Positions 5,745 through 8,060 of a stretch of DNA of 8,060 bases are shown in pieces (within the stretch, counting starts at the first letter, position 1; each line of letters opens with the position of its first letter). The notes beneath the pieces were generated by a model that saw only the letters and a program-made list of their open reading frames with translations, was not told where the DNA came from and did no database searches. A program made the position numbers and the translations under genes. This DNA is from JAHEEL01 sp034660035 (GTDB lineage: Bacteria > Actinomycetota > Acidimicrobiia > Spongiisociales > UBA5794): positions 1 to 8,060 of the forward strand of contig JAYEIJ010000159.1 in assembly GCA_034660035.1 (NCBI GenBank). The letters are read 5' to 3'.

Positions 5745-6576
5745 CAGCGTCTCCTTCCGCTCCTCCGACGATAACCACTCCTGCAGATGCGCCGATTCTG
5801 GTGGCGCCCGCTGCGATCATATCCTCCGCTTCCTGGGCCGTGTGCACACCGCCGGAAGCCTTGACTCCCATGTCGGGTCCCACCGTTTCGCGCATGAGCG
5901 AGACGTCGTAGACGGTGGCGCCTCCCCCACCGAACCCGGTCGATGTCTTGACGTAGTCTGCCTTGGCCTGCTTGGCGAGCGCCGAGGCGATGACCTTCTC
6001 CTCGTCTGTGAGTTTCGATGTCTCGAGGATCACCTTGACTATCGCTCCGCCTTCGTGTGCCGAGTCGACGACCTTCTCGATGTCCGTTCGAACGAGTTCG
6101 TAGTCGCCGGACTTGAGCGCTCCGATGTTGATGACCATGTCGACTTCGCGCGCCCCGTCTCGAAGCGCCCGGCGGGCTTCCATCGCCTTGATCTCCGGCG
6201 TTGCCGCGCCGAGTGGGAACCCAATGACCGAACACGTCTTGACATCGGATCCTCGAAGTCGGTCGGCCGCTCGCTTCACCCAGGTGGGGTTGACACAGAC
6301 CGAGGCGAACCCGAACTCCTCCGCCTCGTCGCAGAGCACGTCGATCTCATCTGCGGTGGCGTCGGGTTTGAGAAGCGTGTGATCGATGTACTTCGCCACG
6401 TCGAGCGGCACATCGGCTGCGGTTCCATGGAACGCGACCCGGTCTGCGCCGTTGGCGACAACCTGTCGAACCGCTTCGGGGTTCTTGCAGATGTCGGACC
6501 GTTCGGCGAGAGCGGTGAGCACTTCCTTGGTGATGAGTTCGACCAGGATCTCCCGGTTGAGGATGTCGTCGGTCAC
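5728..6576 (-). CDS. deoC: Deoxyribose-5-phosphate aldolase with N-terminal encapsulation helix
   Basis: DERA reversibly cleaves 2-deoxyribose 5-phosphate to acetaldehyde and glyceraldehyde 3-phosphate. The core begins near residue 61 (AKYIDHTLLKPDAT). Catalytic residues are present: Schiff-base Lys210 in VKTSTGF, Lys239 in GVKASGGV, and Asp146 in EVDMVIN. The chain ends in Tyr282, as E. coli DeoC ends in its catalytically helpful Tyr259, so the enzyme looks active. The first 60 residues are an extension relative to the E. coli enzyme. Residues 4-26 form an amphipathic helix (core ILVELITKEVLTALAER), then a linker, as in encapsulation peptides. The GTG start overlaps the rpiB stop by 4 nt (GTGA) and has GGAGGG upstream. 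DeoC is the signature enzyme of this BMC class and would supply acetaldehyde to the aldehyde dehydrogenase in the lumen. Confidence 0.95.
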   Translation of the reverse strand: MTDDILNREILVELITKEVLTALAERSDICKNPEAVRQVVANGADRVAFHGTAADVPLDVAKYIDHTLLKPDATADEIDVLCDEAEEFGFASVCVNPTWVKRAADRLRGSDVKTCSVIGFPLGAATPEIKAMEARRALRDGAREVDMVINIGALKSGDYELVRTDIEKVVDSAHEGGAIVKVILETSKLTDEEKVIASALAKQAKADYVKTSTGFGGGGATVYDVSLMRETVGPDMGVKASGGVHTAQEAEDMIAAGATRIGASAGVVIVGGAEGDAGGKGY

Positions 6577-7169
6577 GTGGACCCTCCGGCGTATTGGTTC
6601 TCGATCTTGCTGATCTTGTCGACCCGGGCGGCGTGGCGCCCCTCACCCCACGGCGTCGCGAGCCATTCCTCGACGATCTGCCACGCGAGATTCGGGCCGA
6701 TCAGTCCGGCACCGAGCGTGAGAACGTTGGCGTGGTTGTGCTCCCGGCTGTTGCGGGCGGTCGAAAGGTCGTAGCAGAGGGCCGCACGCACGCCGGGAAC
6801 CTTGTTCGCGACCATCGCGGATCCGATACCGGCCCCGTCAACGATGATCCCCCACCGGCACGTGCCGTCTGCGACCAGACGAGCGACCTCGTGTGCGAAG
6901 TCGGGGTAGTCGACGGCCTCGCCGGAGTCGGTCCCGCAGTCATGGACGTCGTGACCCGTCTCCTTGAGCCTGAACGCGAGTCGCTCCTTCAGAGCGAACC
7001 CACCGTGGTCTGAACCGATGGCGATCGTCGCCACTCCGCCGATCGGCGACGACGGGGCTTCTCGTTCAGGCAGCGGGGGAACGCGCCCTGCGTCGTCGAG
7101 GACGCCGGTGACGATGTTCCGAACCAGGTCTCTGACCTCGTCTTCGAGTTGTGGCGGTTGTTCTGGCAT
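6573..7169 (-). CDS. rpiB: RpiB/LacAB-family sugar-phosphate isomerase with N-terminal encapsulation helix
   Basis: The family interconverts aldose and ketose phosphates, classically ribose 5-phosphate and ribulose 5-phosphate. The 198-residue chain has an amphipathic helix at 8-26 (LEDEVRDLVRNIVTGVLDD), a Pro-rich linker (29-45), then a normal RpiB core from VATIAIGSDHGGF (Asp54, His55). His144 in REHNHAN and Arg178/Arg182 in GRHAAR match E. coli active-site and phosphate residues. The E. coli catalytic Cys of LICGTGVG is replaced by Asp111 in IIVDGAGIG, so substrate or mechanism may differ. LacA-like enzymes also have an Asp there. The frame is open upstream to 7346, but that part runs into the divergent gene; ATG 7169 starts just before the helix. 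This is the first gene of the BMC operon. The family is firm, the substrate uncertain. Confidence 0.9.
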   Translation of the reverse strand: MPEQPPQLEDEVRDLVRNIVTGVLDDAGRVPPLPEREAPSSPIGGVATIAIGSDHGGFALKERLAFRLKETGHDVHDCGTDSGEAVDYPDFAHEVARLVADGTCRWGIIVDGAGIGSAMVANKVPGVRAALCYDLSTARNSREHNHANVLTLGAGLIGPNLAWQIVEEWLATPWGEGRHAARVDKISKIENQYAGGST

Positions 7170-7198
7170 ACGCCTGTTTCCCTGTCGCTGCGAACGCC

Positions 7199-7204
7199 AT
7201 GATA
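7199..7204 (-). promoter_or_regulatory. Candidate -10 of the BMC operon promoter
   Basis: The minus strand reads TATCAT, a good -10 match (TANNNT), about 30 bp upstream of the rpiB ATG. It predicts a start near 7192 and a short leader of roughly 20 nt with weak AGG motifs. No clear -35 is seen 17 bp further up (CGGTTC), which would fit an activator-dependent promoter. Confidence 0.35.
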
Positions 7205-7230
7205 GGTGGCTGGCCGCAGCCGAACCGGCA

Positions 7231-7246
7231 TAGCGGTCGACCGCTA
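7231..7246. promoter_or_regulatory. Perfect 16-bp palindrome, candidate operator
   Basis: TAGCGGTCGACCGCTA is its own reverse complement. It lies in the 88-bp region between the divergent HTH gene and the BMC operon and overlaps the first two bases of the HTH gene's candidate -10. A dimeric regulator bound here would block the HTH promoter and sit about 27 bp upstream of the operon -10. The bound protein is unknown. Confidence 0.5.
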
Positions 7247-7250
7247 GCCT
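7245..7250 (+). promoter_or_regulatory. Candidate -10 for leaderless HTH gene
   Basis: TAGCCT is followed by exactly 7 nt and then ATG 7258, and no Shine-Dalgarno is present. This predicts a leaderless transcript. The same hexamer and spacing precede the lipoprotein gene. Confidence 0.45.
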
Positions 7251-7257
7251 CACGGGT

Positions 7258-8025
7258 ATGGAGGCCGCAAACAGATGGGAGACGGAGGCGATCCGCGAGT
7301 CGCGGGATCGCCGACGCGGGCGACCAACCGTATCCCAACAGCGCAAGGCGCCCGACCCCGACGGCGAGTGGCGGACACTTCGCGAGGCTTCGGAAGAGAC
7401 CGGGATCCCGGTGGGAACCCTCCGGAAATGGTGCCGTCGCGAGTCGGTCGATTCCTACCTCGAATCAGACGGCGAGTTGACCCTGAGAATGCTGGAGATG
7501 GGATCGGTAAGGCGGAACGCGAGGGAGTTGGGTCGCGAGTTGGACGGAAGCAGACAGCAGACAGCCAACAGCCAACAGCCCGAACTCCCGGATGAGGACG
7601 TACCGACTACCGACTACCGACTACCGACTACCGCCGGCGAAGCCGGCAACACCATGATCGTCCCCATTGATGCTTGGGACAAGATGTTGACCCAGTTGGG
7701 GAACCTCCACGAAGCCGGCCAACAACTTGCCGAGGCCAGAGAGCGAGCAGCGAAGGCGGAGACGGAAGCGAAGTTCCTGAGGGAACGGTTGGCGGAGGTG
7801 AGGAAAGGCAAGAGCCCAGAGCCGGCCGACAGCAGACAGCCAGAACCGGAAAGCCAACAGCAGACAGCGGACAGCAGACAGCCAGAACCGGAAAGCCAGC
7901 AGGCAGAACCGGAGAGCTACCAGCCACCAGATACCAGATACCAGTCGCCGGATGCCGATCCTCGATCCGAGACCACGTCTTTCTGGCGGTATGTGATGCG
8001 CGGCTGGAAAGGAAGGAAGCGATGA
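7258..8025 (+). CDS. Helix-turn-helix/coiled-coil protein, putative regulator
   Basis: The protein has 255 residues. A MerR/excisionase-like helix-turn-helix lies at about 38-63 (EWRTLREASEETGIPVGTLR, then KWCRR), after a basic N-terminus. Residues 133-184 begin MIVPIDAWDKMLTQLGNLHE and continue as a long Ala/Glu/Arg-rich coiled coil, suited to dimerisation. Two hydrophilic linkers (about 98-128 and 190-235) are encoded by heptanucleotide repeats; the second contains a 14-residue repeat starting DSRQPEPESQQ. The chain ends in a distinct aromatic and basic tail (FWRYVMRGWKGRKR, 242-255). Divergent placement from the BMC operon, with a palindrome between, makes it a candidate regulator of the locus, but I know no characterised relative. 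The downstream gene at 8022 overlaps its stop, so it may instead belong to an unrelated unit. Confidence 0.8.
   Translation: MEAANRWETEAIRESRDRRRGRPTVSQQRKAPDPDGEWRTLREASEETGIPVGTLRKWCRRESVDSYLESDGELTLRMLEMGSVRRNARELGRELDGSRQQTANSQQPELPDEDVPTTDYRLPTTAGEAGNTMIVPIDAWDKMLTQLGNLHEAGQQLAEARERAAKAETEAKFLRERLAEVRKGKSPEPADSRQPEPESQQQTADSRQPEPESQQAEPESYQPPDTRYQSPDADPRSETTSFWRYVMRGWKGRKR
7548..7582. repeat. Heptanucleotide array in HTH gene, first segment
   Basis: Units AGACAGC, AGACAGC, CAACAGC, CAACAGC follow each other with a 7-bp period and encode the Gln/Ser-rich RQQTANSQQP linker. The unit resembles that of the array at 7828-7946. Confidence 0.65.
7601..7634. repeat. (TACCGAC)n heptanucleotide tandem repeat inside HTH gene
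   Basis: Four exact copies of TACCGAC are followed by a partial fifth. The period is 7, so each unit is read in a different frame (TTDYRLPTT), and a gain or loss of one unit would shift the frame. A short hairpin, GCCGGC-GAA-GCCGGC (7633-7647), directly follows. Confidence 0.85.
7828..7946. repeat. Degenerate heptanucleotide array, 17 units, in HTH gene
   Basis: The whole stretch divides into 17 consecutive 7-bp units, such as GACAGCA, GACAGCC, AGAACCG, GAAAGCC and ACCAGAT. A higher-order 42-bp period (six units) gives an exact 29-bp direct repeat at 7828-7856 and 7870-7898 and, because 42 is divisible by 3, a 14-residue protein repeat. It encodes the Gln/Glu/Pro/Ser-rich linker before the basic tail. 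Confidence 0.8.
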
Positions 8026-8060
8026 GGGCATCCGCTGCCCCGTTCGGAGATTCCCTGCTC
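8022..8060 (+). CDS. Start of a further gene, truncated by window end
   Basis: ATG 8022 overlaps the HTH gene stop as ATGA, and AGGAAGG lies 5 nt upstream, so a translationally coupled gene probably begins here. Only 13 codons are visible (MRASAAPFGDSLL), too few to recognise a product. Its identity would help decide whether the HTH gene belongs to the BMC system. Confidence 0.5.
   Translation, partial: MRASAAPFGDSLL

Noticed and set aside
5536..6774. Long open frame on the plus strand opposite deoC and the neighbouring BMC-T and rpiB genes
   Set aside because: It covers three well-supported minus-strand genes, and its composition follows from their codon pattern. No domain is recognisable.
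7208..7221. Second operator: inverted repeat GGCTG-GCCG-CAGCC
   Set aside because: Five-base arms are common by chance at this GC content. It lies in the spacer of the candidate operon promoter, but nothing else supports a binding site.
7170..7346. N-terminal extension of rpiB to 7346
   Set aside because: The extra 59 residues cross the whole divergent promoter region and the HTH gene's start, and show no family similarity. The encapsulation-type helix begins right after ATG 7169.
7548..7946. CRISPR array
   Set aside because: The repeats are 7 bp with no spacers, lie in an open reading frame, and no cas genes are present.

Overview
The window is a high-GC bacterial chromosome segment, most likely from an actinobacterium and possibly Acidimicrobiia-like. 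The evidence is GC-rich codon use, frequent GTG/TTG starts, and three genes with a TANNNT -10 hexamer exactly 7 nt before the start codon, the geometry of actinobacterial leaderless mRNAs. The taxonomic call is an inference. It contains a compact bacterial microcompartment (BMC, metabolosome) locus built around deoxyribose-phosphate aldolase, the kind predicted in the literature to be a 'sugar-phosphate-utilising' BMC.

Layout. Positions 7-1338 hold a divergent pair: an alpha/beta hydrolase (minus) and 6-phosphogluconolactonase (plus), only 18 bp apart. The 66 bp from 1339 to 1404 hold short tandem repeats and a hairpin between convergent genes. A small lipoprotein (1405-1770, minus) follows, with its own apparent promoter. 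The BMC operon reads leftward from 7169 to 1810 in the order RpiB-like isomerase, DeoC aldolase, double-stacking-type BMC-T, BMC-H, BMC-P, CoA-acylating aldehyde dehydrogenase, single-layer BMC-T, BMC-P, BMC-P. Most junctions overlap or are nearly abutting. The exception is a 97-bp gap before BMC-H that holds a stem-loop and a possible internal promoter. Divergent from the operon, across 88 bp with a perfect 16-bp palindrome, lies a helix-turn-helix/coiled-coil protein (7258-8025). Its hydrophilic linkers are encoded by heptanucleotide repeats. A further gene begins at 8022 and runs off the window. There is no gene-free stretch longer than 300 bp.

How the parts work together. All three enzymes carry an N-terminal amphipathic helix plus linker that looks like an encapsulation peptide, so all three are probably lumenal. 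RpiB would isomerise a phosphosugar. DeoC would release acetaldehyde (from deoxyribose 5-phosphate, plus glyceraldehyde 3-phosphate). The PduP/EutE-like dehydrogenase would convert the aldehyde to acetyl-CoA with NADH production. Shell tiles of every class (one hexamer, two trimers, three pentamers) are present. No phosphotransacylase or alcohol dehydrogenase is visible, although the operon is bounded by other genes on both sides, so CoA and NAD recycling must be supplied elsewhere or work differently. The most unusual details are an RpiB active site with Asp in place of the E. coli Cys, a His in a BMC-T pore at the position of PduT's Fe-S cysteine, and a putative regulator whose reading frame crosses 7-bp tandem repeats.
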